From: Synergistota bacterium
GTDB lineage: Bacteria > Synergistota > Synergistia > Synergistales > Synergistaceae
NCBI GenBank assembly: GCA_023450745.1
Contig: JAEXGR010000065.1
Span: forward strand, 1-49,354
Length of the DNA: 49,354 nt
Direction: 5' to 3'
Part shown: piece after piece, positions 39,215 to 47,255 of the stretch
How positions within the stretch are numbered: position 1 is the stretch's first letter
How the letters are laid out: each line of letters begins with the position of its first letter
Made by a program: the position numbers and the translations under genes
The notes under the pieces: generated by a model
Databases searched by the model: none
Seen by the model: the letters and a program-made list of their open reading frames with translations, nothing else
Told to the model about the DNA's origin: nothing

Positions 39215-40162
39215 TTACCTCCTGCGCAGCGCCCACGCCTGAGCGGACGCGTCGACAATCTCTTTCCAGGTCAGTCCGTAGTACTCGCGAAGCTCTTCGG
39301 GAGTACCGCTGTTTACAAATTGATCCTCCACCGCGACGCAGCGCAGCGGCACCGGGTAGGTCCTCCCAAGGCATTCCGCGACGGCTCCGAAAAGGCCGCC
39401 GATGTTGCCGTGTTCTTCCGCCACGACGCAGCATCCAGTCCGGCGAACGGAGGAGAGAAGGACGCTCTCAGGGAAGGGTTTCAAGCTGTAGCAGTCGATA
39501 ACCTCCGCGCTGATGTTCTGCCGTTCCAGCTGCTCCGCGGCGAGCAGGGCCTGGCTGACCATGATACCACAGGCACATATCGTTACGCCAGTTCCGCCGC
39601 GCAATATCCGCGCGCCGCCGAGCCGAAACGATTCCCCGTAGGCGTCGTCAAGGGCCGGCGCCGGCGTGCAGCCAAGCCTGATGTAGAAGGGCGTATCTGT
39701 GTTTTCGCTCCTCTCGATGATGCCTTTGATGGCGGCCGCGTCGGAGGGGATAAAGACGTTCATATTGGGAATGGTACGCATCAGGGCGAGGTCTTCAAGC
39801 AGTTGCACCGGCGCGCCCTCGTGGGCGCACGACAGACCGCCGTTTAACGCAGCAATGCGTACCGGAAGCTTCGGCAGCGCTATCGCTTCGCGGATATGGG
39901 CGTAGCCGCGCCCCGCAAGCTCCGCCACCCGGCCCAGCAGCCAGGGTTTTTTGCCGGCTATCGCCTTCCCGGCGGCCCGCATAAGGGCGCTTTCCGCGGA
40001 GGCTTTAGTAGGGATGAATTTTTCCGGAGGCAGTTTGTCAAAGAGCTCCGTCTCCGTCGCCTCTTCGGTCGCCAGCAGGATAAAATCTTCGTGATTCAGC
40101 GCGTATTCAGTGATAAGCTCACCGAACGCGGCAAAGGTCGATATTTTTTCGTTAGTGCTCAT
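39215..40162 (-). CDS. Transketolase-like C-terminal subunit
   Basis: 315 residues covering the pyrimidine-binding and C-terminal domains of transketolase. The PYR-domain Glu that contacts ThDP appears kept in KASAESALMRAAGKA (usual GIAEQNMVGIAAG). Further matches: GGLSCAHEGAPVQLLEDLALMRTIPNM in part, VFIPSDA, and C-terminal GVTICACGIMVSQALLAAEQL. It is less conserved than a normal transketolase. It overlaps the N-subunit gene by 11 bases, so the pair should form one complex. Confidence 0.82.
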   Translation of the reverse strand: MSTNEKISTFAAFGELITEYALNHEDFILLATEEATETELFDKLPPEKFIPTKASAESALMRAAGKAIAGKKPWLLGRVAELAGRGYAHIREAIALPKLPVRIAALNGGLSCAHEGAPVQLLEDLALMRTIPNMNVFIPSDAAAIKGIIERSENTDTPFYIRLGCTPAPALDDAYGESFRLGGARILRGGTGVTICACGIMVSQALLAAEQLERQNISAEVIDCYSLKPFPESVLLSSVRRTGCCVVAEEHGNIGGLFGAVAECLGRTYPVPLRCVAVEDQFVNSGTPEELREYYGLTWKEIVDASAQAWALRRR

Positions 40163-40979
40163 TGGACTTTACCTCCAATTCTTCCAATGCCTGGTCAAGC
40201 TCTCCCATGCTCAGAGAGTGGACGGTCTCCGACAGTCCCGCGTCGGAGACGGAGAGGCCGAGTTTGCCGGCGGTGGAGACAAAGAGCGCCTTCGGCCCGC
40301 CGCCGCTGAAGCCAAAGGAGTTGCAGGCCTCCTCAAGGGAGCGGAAGTCTTCCGACACGGCCGCTCTGACCTCCCACCCGCCGGCGGCAAGCAGCGCCAT
40401 ATTTTTTTCATCCGTCGCCGCTCTGCCTCCGGCGCCCGCTCCGCGCGAGGCGATAACGGCCATGAGGTTGGGAACGCGGCAGCCGCCGATGCGCCGCATT
40501 TCCTTGACAAATTCTTCGGACATAAAAGAAACTCCGGCCGTCAGAAAGACGACGCGCGGGCTTCCCTCCCCCGCAAAGAGCTCCTCCGCGAGGGCGGCGG
40601 CCATCGCGGCCGCCGGCTGCACCGTAAGACAGGGCGCGTCGATGCCCGGCGTTCTTTTGAAATCCGGCAGCGCCTGAAGCATCGCGCCCAGGCGGCGGTA
40701 GTGCCACAGATGTTCCCTCTCAAAAAAGCCGCGGCGAGCCAGCACCGCGTAAAGCGCGGGAACGGCGGCGGGAATATTTATGATGAACCGGTCCCGGTCG
40801 GCCCGGCGCGGCTCGGAGGGGACGAGAAGCAGCTCCTCCCAGTAAAGGTATACAAGCAGCTCCGCCGCGGAGATCGACGTCTCAAAGGGTCCGGAGCGCG
40901 CCAGCCCCACCATGCGCAGGATATCCTTTCGCACTTCGGCGGCTATCGATTTCAGCTCTTCAATTCTTTCATTGTCCAT
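40152..40979 (-). CDS. Degenerate transketolase-like N-terminal subunit
   Basis: 275 residues, collinear with the ThDP-binding half of transketolase (DILRMVGLARSG, SISAAELLVYLYW, PALYAVLARRGFF). The catalytic motifs are lost: SGHPGGS reads SGPFETS, SKGHAAP reads NIPAAVP, the metal motif GDGExxEG reads TAGVSFMS, and the later DNN reads ASR. It should not bind ThDP-Mg in the usual way. It may be a scaffold or regulatory pseudoenzyme. The ATG at 40979 is preferred, with AGGTGA six bases upstream; it overlaps csaB by 11 bases. Confidence 0.8.
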   Translation of the reverse strand: MDNERIEELKSIAAEVRKDILRMVGLARSGPFETSISAAELLVYLYWEELLLVPSEPRRADRDRFIINIPAAVPALYAVLARRGFFEREHLWHYRRLGAMLQALPDFKRTPGIDAPCLTVQPAAAMAAALAEELFAGEGSPRVVFLTAGVSFMSEEFVKEMRRIGGCRVPNLMAVIASRGAGAGGRAATDEKNMALLAAGGWEVRAAVSEDFRSLEEACNSFGFSGGGPKALFVSTAGKLGLSVSDAGLSETVHSLSMGELDQALEELEVKSNEH

Positions 40980-41982
40980 AAACATCACCTAAAACACTGC
41001 GCAGTCCCGCCGTGAATTTTTCACGCACCGTCTCGCGGGCCTCGCTCAGCGCAATATCCTCCGCGCCGCCGCGGAGGCCGACGGACCCGTCGTCTATCAT
41101 CCCGATATTATAACGCATACAGAACCCGGAGACCTTGGGGTCGTAAGCGCAGCCGGCCGCGGGGACCCCCGCCAGCCGGCAAAGCACGAGAAAATGCAGC
41201 CTCATCCCTACCGCTCCCGACGCGTCGCGGGCGGCGGCGGAAAAATCCTCAATGTTTCTCACCGTTATTATATCTCGTATCTTTATATATTGCAGATCTT
41301 GCAGCCTGGCGATCTCCGCCGCGTCCTCGCCGGAAAGAGCCACGCCGCGAACCTCCCAGCCGTTTGCCTCGGCGAGAGTGCGGCAGCGTTCCGCCGCCGC
41401 GCGCGCGAGCGCCTCATGCCCCGGGCGCGCGTTGAACAGGAGCCACGGTTTTTGGGGCGCGTTTTTTTCGGGCCTGAGCGACATGACCAGGTCCGGTATG
41501 AACTCGGCGCGGAGGCCAAGCTCGCCAGTCTTTTTCAGCGAAGCTTCGTCCCGCACGCTGAGATGGGAACAGAGCGACAGGGACAGGCGGGTGACGATAT
41601 GGGCCGCCTTTGAGTTAAGCGGCCCCACAGACTGCCCCTCCGCCCATATCTTAAGCCCGCACGCCTTCGCGGCCAGCATCACCGCGCAATAGTAGAGGCA
41701 GGAGCGAAGGCTGGTACTGTCCTGAAAAAGCCCGCCGCCGCCTAAAAGCAGCGTGCGGCTCTTGGCGCACGCCTTCACCGCCGCGGACATCTTCCAGCGG
41801 TTAAAGGCGCGAACGCCTAATTTTTTCTCACTGTCGGCGGGCGAAGCTGAAAGAATCGCGATTCTCTCCCGCTTTACGCCGGCCTCGCGCAATAAGGCAA
41901 CCGCGGCTTCGGCAAGCAGCTCGTCGCCGAGGTTGCCAAAGCCGTAATATCCGAGCAGGAGGACGTCAAATTCTTTTTTCAA
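40969..41982 (-). CDS. csaB: CsaB-type polysaccharide pyruvyl transferase
   Basis: 337 residues. GT-B-like fold of the pyruvyl transferase family: VLLLGYYGFGNLGDELL at the start, LLLGGGGLFQDSTSLRS near 80, AEGQSVGPL near 120, VGMRLHFLVLCRLAGVP near 265 and YDPKVSGFC near 287. CsaB adds pyruvate to a cell-wall polysaccharide that anchors S-layer proteins. The start is uncertain: a TTG at 41982 with GGAAAAGAG upstream fits the family N-terminus; no Met is available, and the longer frame runs into the DUF5693 gene. It begins 20 bases after that gene. Confidence 0.85.
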   Translation of the reverse strand: MKKEFDVLLLGYYGFGNLGDELLAEAAVALLREAGVKRERIAILSASPADSEKKLGVRAFNRWKMSAAVKACAKSRTLLLGGGGLFQDSTSLRSCLYYCAVMLAAKACGLKIWAEGQSVGPLNSKAAHIVTRLSLSLCSHLSVRDEASLKKTGELGLRAEFIPDLVMSLRPEKNAPQKPWLLFNARPGHEALARAAAERCRTLAEANGWEVRGVALSGEDAAEIARLQDLQYIKIRDIITVRNIEDFSAAARDASGAVGMRLHFLVLCRLAGVPAAGCAYDPKVSGFCMRYNIGMIDDGSVGLRGGAEDIALSEARETVREKFTAGLRSVLGDVYGQ

Positions 41983-42002
41983 TTTTCTCTTTTCCAGAAG
42001 CG

Positions 42003-43910
42003 CTAAAGGCTCTTGGCAAATCTCCGCCAGAGCGGGATAACGGCCAGGTGCAGCGCCGCCACGCCGGCCGCGCCGAGCAGCAGTCCGAGCCACCAGCCGT
42101 TGAGGACGCGGATTACGCTGAGGTAAAGAAGCGTATGGAAATGACAGAAGGTGTTTACCGCCGAGCAGAAGGCAAGCGCCGCCGCAATGCGCACCGCCTC
42201 GCGGTAGTGGGGGATATAGTCGTTACGCACGAGATACCAGTAGAGGACGAGCGCCGGATACCCGATGAGAAACTCTTTCGTGCGCGGGCGCACCACCATC
42301 ACCCGCTCCATGAAGTCGCGGAATGCGACTTCCAACGCGGGAACGTTTGAAACGTTATCGCTGCGCAGGGCCATCACCAGCAGCGCGAGCAGCATGACGC
42401 CTATCAGCACCAGCTCCCCCCAAATGGCGGGCCGCACGACGATCTCGCCGATCGCCTCCGGGTGCACGCGCCGCGTCAGGTCGTGGAAAAGCAGCAGCAG
42501 CGGCGGCAGAAGCAGCGTGAGCTTGACGCCCGAGAATGGGGTGAGCCGCAGCGCCGCGGCGGAGGTCCCGTAGAAGGAGGCGATCGCAAGCCCGCCGGCG
42601 ATGACGATCAGCAGGCCGGTCACCGCGCCCCTGACGCGCCGGTCTGCACTTTCAAGCGCCGTAAGCGCCCCCTCGGCGGCCGCAAACGCGCCGCATAAAC
42701 CGCCCAGCAGCTTCGCGGCAAGAGATATCTTCCACATCGCCCCGCCGAGCAAAAAGGCGGCGGCAAAGAGGACGAGGGCCTGCGCCGGCTTGACGCCGGC
42801 GTTCTCCCTGCCCGTAAGCCGCGACGCATAGAACCAGAGGGTAAAGACTAGCACCAATCCGCAGGCGGCGGCTCCCGCCGCGGGCGCGGGCCAGGAGGGG
42901 ATCGGCGCGGGCCAGCCCAGATGATAGCCTCGCGCCGCCAGCGCCTCCTTATAGGAGGCCAGGTCCTGCGTGAATATCTCCAGGCGTCCGCCCATCTGCA
43001 AATCGTAAGGGTGAACCATAATAAAACGAATGGAGCGCTCATGGACCGCCCTGATGAATCTGTCCGTGATCGAGCCGCGGTTTATATTACGCGAGATTAT
43101 CTCGTCGCGTGTGAGGCTGTGCATCGGAATGACCAGCCGGCCGACCTTCGCCGCGAGCTGCGGCACGCCTATCTGCTTGACAAATTCCACCTGCGAGAGC
43201 GTGATCCCCTTATCCTTCATCACCGCGGCGAGCGGCCCGATCTCCGGATAGCCGGGGGCGATCAGCCCCGCGGGGATGATGTTCCGTATCAGGGGGAAAC
43301 GGTCCGTGAGAAAGAGAAAAGCCGCGGCGACGTTCCGGCCGGAGGCGGGAGTGCAGGGACCGGGGCGGAAAAGCACCGGGATGTCGTTTGCCGAAGCGAA
43401 CTCTAGCGCGGTGATATCGGGGACGAAGGCGGAAAACTTAAACTCCTCCACCGTGCCGGGCAGCAGGATGATGTTGTATTCGGGACCGGCGATCAGCTCG
43501 GAATCCGGGAGTTTCGTCTTGATATATTTATAGAGGACGTCCGCGTAAGAGAGTTTCGTCGGATACCGCAGGACCGCCCGGTTCGGAGACTTCTCCGCCT
43601 CTGCGGCGTCAAGCAGCAGCGAGGCCGAGCCAAAACGCAGCGGCAGCGGATTGTGAATCGCGAGCTCGTCGCCGGTATATTCGGAGACGGCCATTCCCAT
43701 CACGCCGAGCGCGTGTATCTCGCTCCACACCGCGGCGGGCCGCTCCGAGCCCTGATAGGCAAGCGAGGCGATGTCTTTATATTCCGTAATAAAGGCGACG
43801 GTCTTGTTGGAGTTTTCCGCGCGCAGGCGCGCCGAGAGTCCGGCCAGCGCCAATACCATCGCCAGCAGCAGGGCTGCGTACATCAATGTGCGTCTATTCA
43901 TCTTATCCAT
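42003..43910 (-). CDS. DUF5693 family membrane protein
   Basis: 635 residues from ATG 43910, with GGAGGAATCACC upstream; the frame is open a further 85 codons across maf and is not used. One N-terminal helix (TLMYAALLLAMVLALAGLSA), an extracytoplasmic domain of about 350 residues (VAFITEYKDIASLAYQ, IVHPYDLQMGG-like segment FIMVHPYDLQMGGRL), then eight or nine helices to the C-terminus. The family is commonly encoded beside csaB, suggesting a role in export or modification of the same wall polymer (inference). It overlaps maf by 8 bases. Confidence 0.8.
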   Translation of the reverse strand: MDKMNRRTLMYAALLLAMVLALAGLSARLRAENSNKTVAFITEYKDIASLAYQGSERPAAVWSEIHALGVMGMAVSEYTGDELAIHNPLPLRFGSASLLLDAAEAEKSPNRAVLRYPTKLSYADVLYKYIKTKLPDSELIAGPEYNIILLPGTVEEFKFSAFVPDITALEFASANDIPVLFRPGPCTPASGRNVAAAFLFLTDRFPLIRNIIPAGLIAPGYPEIGPLAAVMKDKGITLSQVEFVKQIGVPQLAAKVGRLVIPMHSLTRDEIISRNINRGSITDRFIRAVHERSIRFIMVHPYDLQMGGRLEIFTQDLASYKEALAARGYHLGWPAPIPSWPAPAAGAAACGLVLVFTLWFYASRLTGRENAGVKPAQALVLFAAAFLLGGAMWKISLAAKLLGGLCGAFAAAEGALTALESADRRVRGAVTGLLIVIAGGLAIASFYGTSAAALRLTPFSGVKLTLLLPPLLLLFHDLTRRVHPEAIGEIVVRPAIWGELVLIGVMLLALLVMALRSDNVSNVPALEVAFRDFMERVMVVRPRTKEFLIGYPALVLYWYLVRNDYIPHYREAVRIAAALAFCSAVNTFCHFHTLLYLSVIRVLNGWWLGLLLGAAGVAALHLAVIPLWRRFAKSL

Positions 43911-44499
43911 GGTGATTCCTCCATTGTTCCGCAAGCGTAATCCCCAGCTCCGCGAACATTTTGCTGACGCAAAACAGCGGAAGGCCGACAACGTTGAAAT
44001 AACAACCTTCGACCCGCTCCACAAGGAGCGTGCCTCTTTCCTGTATCGCATAGGCTCCGGCTTTATCCAGGCTCTCCCCCAAGGCGACATAGGCCGCCGC
44101 GTCCGCTTCCGAAAGCGGGCGGAAGGTGACGCGCGTCTCCTCCGCGCGAATGAGCTTACGCCCATCCGGCGCGAGAAGGGCGACGCCGGTAAAGACGGAA
44201 TGGGTGCGCCCGGAGAGCTCCGCGATCATCGCGGCGGCCTCCGCTTCGCCGCGCGGCTTGCCGAGTATCCGCCCGTCTACGGCGACGACCGTATCCGCCC
44301 CCAGTACCCAGTTTCCGGGAAAACGCGCGGCGACGTCGGAGGCCTTCTCGTCAGCAAGACGCCGCACAAGGCAGTCAGGCGATTCGCCGGATACCTCCTT
44401 CTCGTCAATCAGGGAGGGTACTACCGTAAAGTCCCAGCCAAGTCCGGCGAGCAGCTCGCGCCGCCGCGGGCTGCCGGACGCCAATATCAGCCCGGTCAT
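43903..44499 (-). CDS. maf: Maf-like nucleotide pyrophosphatase
   Basis: 198 residues. ILASGSPRRRELLAGLGWDF at the N-terminus, EKEV, LADEKASDVA, VLGADTVVAVDGRILGKPR, SGRTHSVFTGVAL and AYAIQERGTLLVERVEGCYFN (in parts) match Maf. These enzymes hydrolyse non-canonical or canonical nucleoside triphosphates and influence division. The ATG overlaps the DUF4321 stop (ATGA). Confidence 0.93.
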   Translation of the reverse strand: MTGLILASGSPRRRELLAGLGWDFTVVPSLIDEKEVSGESPDCLVRRLADEKASDVAARFPGNWVLGADTVVAVDGRILGKPRGEAEAAAMIAELSGRTHSVFTGVALLAPDGRKLIRAEETRVTFRPLSEADAAAYVALGESLDKAGAYAIQERGTLLVERVEGCYFNVVGLPLFCVSKMFAELGITLAEQWRNHHG

Positions 44500-44744
44500 C
44501 GCGTGATGACGATACCGGTGACCGCGCCGAGCAGCGTGCCTAAATTAAGCTTCAGCGCGAAGAGGAAGCCGGCCCGCACCATCACCAAGTCTATCTGACG
44601 TATGTCTATCGTGAAATCGACGACGTTGGCAAAGAGCACCGCCGTCGCGGGGAAACGCTGGAAAAACAACCCCAGCCACGTTCCCAGTATCATACAGAGC
44701 AGGATCACGCCCCAGCGAACGGATGAATTTTTAATAAACGACAT
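44496..44744 (-). CDS. DUF4321 small membrane protein
   Basis: 82 residues with two hydrophobic helices (VILLCMILGTWLGLFFQ at about 13-29 and FALKLNLGTLLGAVTGIVI at about 62-80). The conserved middle reads FTIDIRQIDLVMVRAGF. DUF4321 genes are frequently next to maf, as here. Function unknown. Coupled to maf by a 4-base overlap and 1 base from uppP. Confidence 0.8.
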   Translation of the reverse strand: MSFIKNSSVRWGVILLCMILGTWLGLFFQRFPATAVLFANVVDFTIDIRQIDLVMVRAGFLFALKLNLGTLLGAVTGIVITR

Positions 44745-44745
44745 C

Positions 44746-45555
44746 TCACCATACCCCCAGGCAGGTCACGCCGATGGCCGACAGCCCCGCGACAAGGCAG
44801 TATATGCCGAAGAACCACCATTTTGAGGCGATCACGAGTTTTTTAAGGATAAACAGCGATAGAAGCCCGCTGCCAAAGGCGCAGAGGGCCCCCAAAAACC
44901 AACCGGCAGGCAGGGTAGAGACGAAATTATGCCACCCGCCTATTTCAAGCGCCTGCACGAGCGTGGCTCCGATTATCGCCGGGATTGAAAGAAGGAATGA
45001 GAAGCGGAAGGCCGACTCTTTGGAAAGCCCCGCGGCAAGCCCCGCCATAATGGTCATGCCGGAACGGGAGATTCCCGGCATCACGGCGATGCCCTGCGCG
45101 ATGCCGACGTAGACGCCGTCCATCAGCGCCACCCGGCCGCAGCCCTTGCTGATCCAGCGCGAGGCCACCAGCAGGACGCCGGTGACGACGAGGCCGATTC
45201 CCACCATCAAAGAGTTCAGCGAAGCCTCCTCCGCAAATCCCTTAAGCCCGAAGCCGATGACGCCGGTTATCAGCGTCCCGAGGATCACCGCCCAGCCGAC
45301 GGACCAACCCGGCTTCTTGCGGGCGTCGGCGTTTACAAAACCGGCGCACCACTGCGCAAGGAATGTAAAGATGTCCGAGAAAAAAAACAGGATCGTGGCA
45401 AGCGTCGTGGAAACGTGCAGCACGAGGTCATAATTCAGCGGCGGCAGCTCGATTCCGAGAAATATCTTTGCGAGGGCAAGGTGCCCGGAGCTGCTGACCG
45501 GCAGAAATTCGGTAAGGCCCTGTACAAAACCAAGAATTATCACATCAACGTTCAT
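44746..45555 (-). CDS. uppP: Undecaprenyl-diphosphatase
   Basis: 269 residues, about eight membrane helices. BacA/UppP hallmarks: GFVQGLTEFLPVSSSGHLAL at the start, with catalytic Glu, and MPGISRSGMTIMAGL near 160. It recycles undecaprenyl diphosphate, the lipid carrier for peptidoglycan and other envelope polymers. The ATG at 45555 is the more likely start; one at 45564 adds three residues. Confidence 0.95.
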   Translation of the reverse strand: MNVDVIILGFVQGLTEFLPVSSSGHLALAKIFLGIELPPLNYDLVLHVSTTLATILFFFSDIFTFLAQWCAGFVNADARKKPGWSVGWAVILGTLITGVIGFGLKGFAEEASLNSLMVGIGLVVTGVLLVASRWISKGCGRVALMDGVYVGIAQGIAVMPGISRSGMTIMAGLAAGLSKESAFRFSFLLSIPAIIGATLVQALEIGGWHNFVSTLPAGWFLGALCAFGSGLLSLFILKKLVIASKWWFFGIYCLVAGLSAIGVTCLGVW

Positions 45556-45565
45556 TATCGGCACC

Positions 45566-47197
45566 TCAAACTTTTACTGTTTTTGTGGTATGGTGGAGCC
45601 TCTCTATGTCGAATACCACCATCGCCAGATTGTTCGCGTGGTCGCCCACGCGCTCAAGATTGCTCAGGATGTCTATGAATATCACCCCGGCTCCGGGACT
45701 GCATCCGCCGGCGTTCAGCCGCGCGATGTGCTGGGAGCGCAGAGTTTTTTCCATGTAGTCTATACGTTCCTCAAGCGCCAGCACCTCTTTCGCAAGCGCG
45801 GGATTCTCATCCTCAAGAGCCTGGATGCTCTTTGTCAGGGCGGAGATGACGAGCTCGAACATTTCGTTGCCCTCTTCCAGCGCCACCCGCGAAAGGGTCA
45901 GCTTGTGATCCTGAAGATACTGGTACATCTCCACAAGGTTCGTCGCGTGGTCGCCGATCCTCTCCACATCCCCCACCGCGTTGGTACAGGAGTTCAGCAG
46001 CAGGGAGAGGTCCGTAGACAGCCCCGTCTGCCCCGTCTCCGTCGAGTAGCGGACTATCTCGTGGGTCATCTCGTTGACGTTGAGCTCCGCGCGCCCGACC
46101 TCGTCGACAAGCTTTTCGTTGTTTTCGATCAGGATGCGGCGGCAGCTGTCTATCATCTGCAGCGTCAGGCTCGCAAGGCGGATCATCTCCTTGCGCACCG
46201 CGTCCACAGCGGCGGCCCGCGAGGCGGTGATCAGCACGGGGTTCAAGTAGATGGTTCCCGTCGTCGCCGCGTTTTTGTCATCCGGAATGATTCTGCGGAT
46301 GAATTTCGCGTATTGTGAAACGAAGGGCAAGAACATGAAGGCGATAATAATGTTGAAGATCGTATGCGCGTTTGCCACCTGCCGCGAAATGGTCGTCGCC
46401 GTCTGCTCGATAAGCAGCGTGTACATCGGCAGCACCATCAGTATGGCGACCGTTCCGAGTATCTTGATCATGACGTGCGCCGCCGCCGCCTGCTTCGCCG
46501 CACGGTTGGCTCCCATCGAGGCGATCACCGCCGTGATCGTCGTGCCGATGTTGTCGCCGAGAATGATGACGATGGCGGTTTGCAGCGGGATGACTCCCTG
46601 CGCCGCGACGGCCATCGTCAGCCCCACGGTCGCCGAGCTCGATTGTACGATCAGCGTGATTATCAGTCCCGCCATGAAGGCCAGGATGGGATGGCTGCCG
46701 AAGGCCGTAAGCAGGTCGGGGCGTTCCTTCAGAAAACTCAGCGGCTCCTGCATCATATTCATTCCGATGAAAAGCAGCGCGAAGCCGATTATGCCGACGC
46801 CTATCTGTTTACGGCGCTTCTTGTGGCAGAGGATGCAGATCGCGGCGCCCACCAGCGCGCAGATGTAGGCGACGTTCGTAATGTCAAAGGCGATCAGCTG
46901 TCCCGTAACGGTCGTACCGATGTTGGCGCCCAAAATGACGCCGATCGCCTGCGTCAGCGTCATGAAGCCGACGTCGACGAAGCTGACCACCATAACTGTC
47001 GTAGCGCTGCTGCTTTGCAGGATGGATGTGACCAGCGTGCCCACCATCAGACCCTTGACCGGCGTGCCGGTAAGTGAGCCGATAAGCTTTCTGAGACGGT
47101 CTCCGGCAATTATCTGCAGGGAATCCCCCATAATTATGATGCCGTAGATGAGAATTCCTACTCCAGCAAATACCTGAAGAACAGCGCTTACAGACAT
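45566..47197 (-). CDS. Na/Pi cotransporter family protein with PhoU domain
   Basis: 543 residues from ATG 47197, with GAGGAGAGATTCTTT upstream. Two inverted NptA/PNaS repeats carry the QSSSATTVMVV and QSSSATVGLTM motifs in separate halves (near 55 and 200). A C-terminal PhoU-like helical domain occupies about 340-530 (CTNAVGDVERIGDHATNLVE and DILSNLERVGDHANNLA). Members transport phosphate with Na+. It lies 10 bases before uppP. Confidence 0.92.
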   Translation of the reverse strand: MSVSAVLQVFAGVGILIYGIIIMGDSLQIIAGDRLRKLIGSLTGTPVKGLMVGTLVTSILQSSSATTVMVVSFVDVGFMTLTQAIGVILGANIGTTVTGQLIAFDITNVAYICALVGAAICILCHKKRRKQIGVGIIGFALLFIGMNMMQEPLSFLKERPDLLTAFGSHPILAFMAGLIITLIVQSSSATVGLTMAVAAQGVIPLQTAIVIILGDNIGTTITAVIASMGANRAAKQAAAAHVMIKILGTVAILMVLPMYTLLIEQTATTISRQVANAHTIFNIIIAFMFLPFVSQYAKFIRRIIPDDKNAATTGTIYLNPVLITASRAAAVDAVRKEMIRLASLTLQMIDSCRRILIENNEKLVDEVGRAELNVNEMTHEIVRYSTETGQTGLSTDLSLLLNSCTNAVGDVERIGDHATNLVEMYQYLQDHKLTLSRVALEEGNEMFELVISALTKSIQALEDENPALAKEVLALEERIDYMEKTLRSQHIARLNAGGCSPGAGVIFIDILSNLERVGDHANNLAMVVFDIERLHHTTKTVKV

Positions 47198-47217
47198 AAA
47201 GAATCTCTCCTCAATTT

Positions 47218-47243
47218 TTATGCGGCTTGAAAGCCGCATAAAT
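47218..47243. repeat. Hairpin between rnj and nptA-like genes
   Basis: TTTATGCGGCTT and AAGCCGCATAAA form a perfect 12-bp stem with a 2-base loop. There is no T-run on the minus strand, so it is more likely a processing or attenuation hairpin than a full terminator. Confidence 0.7.
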
Positions 47244-47255
47244 TGTATTTCATTA

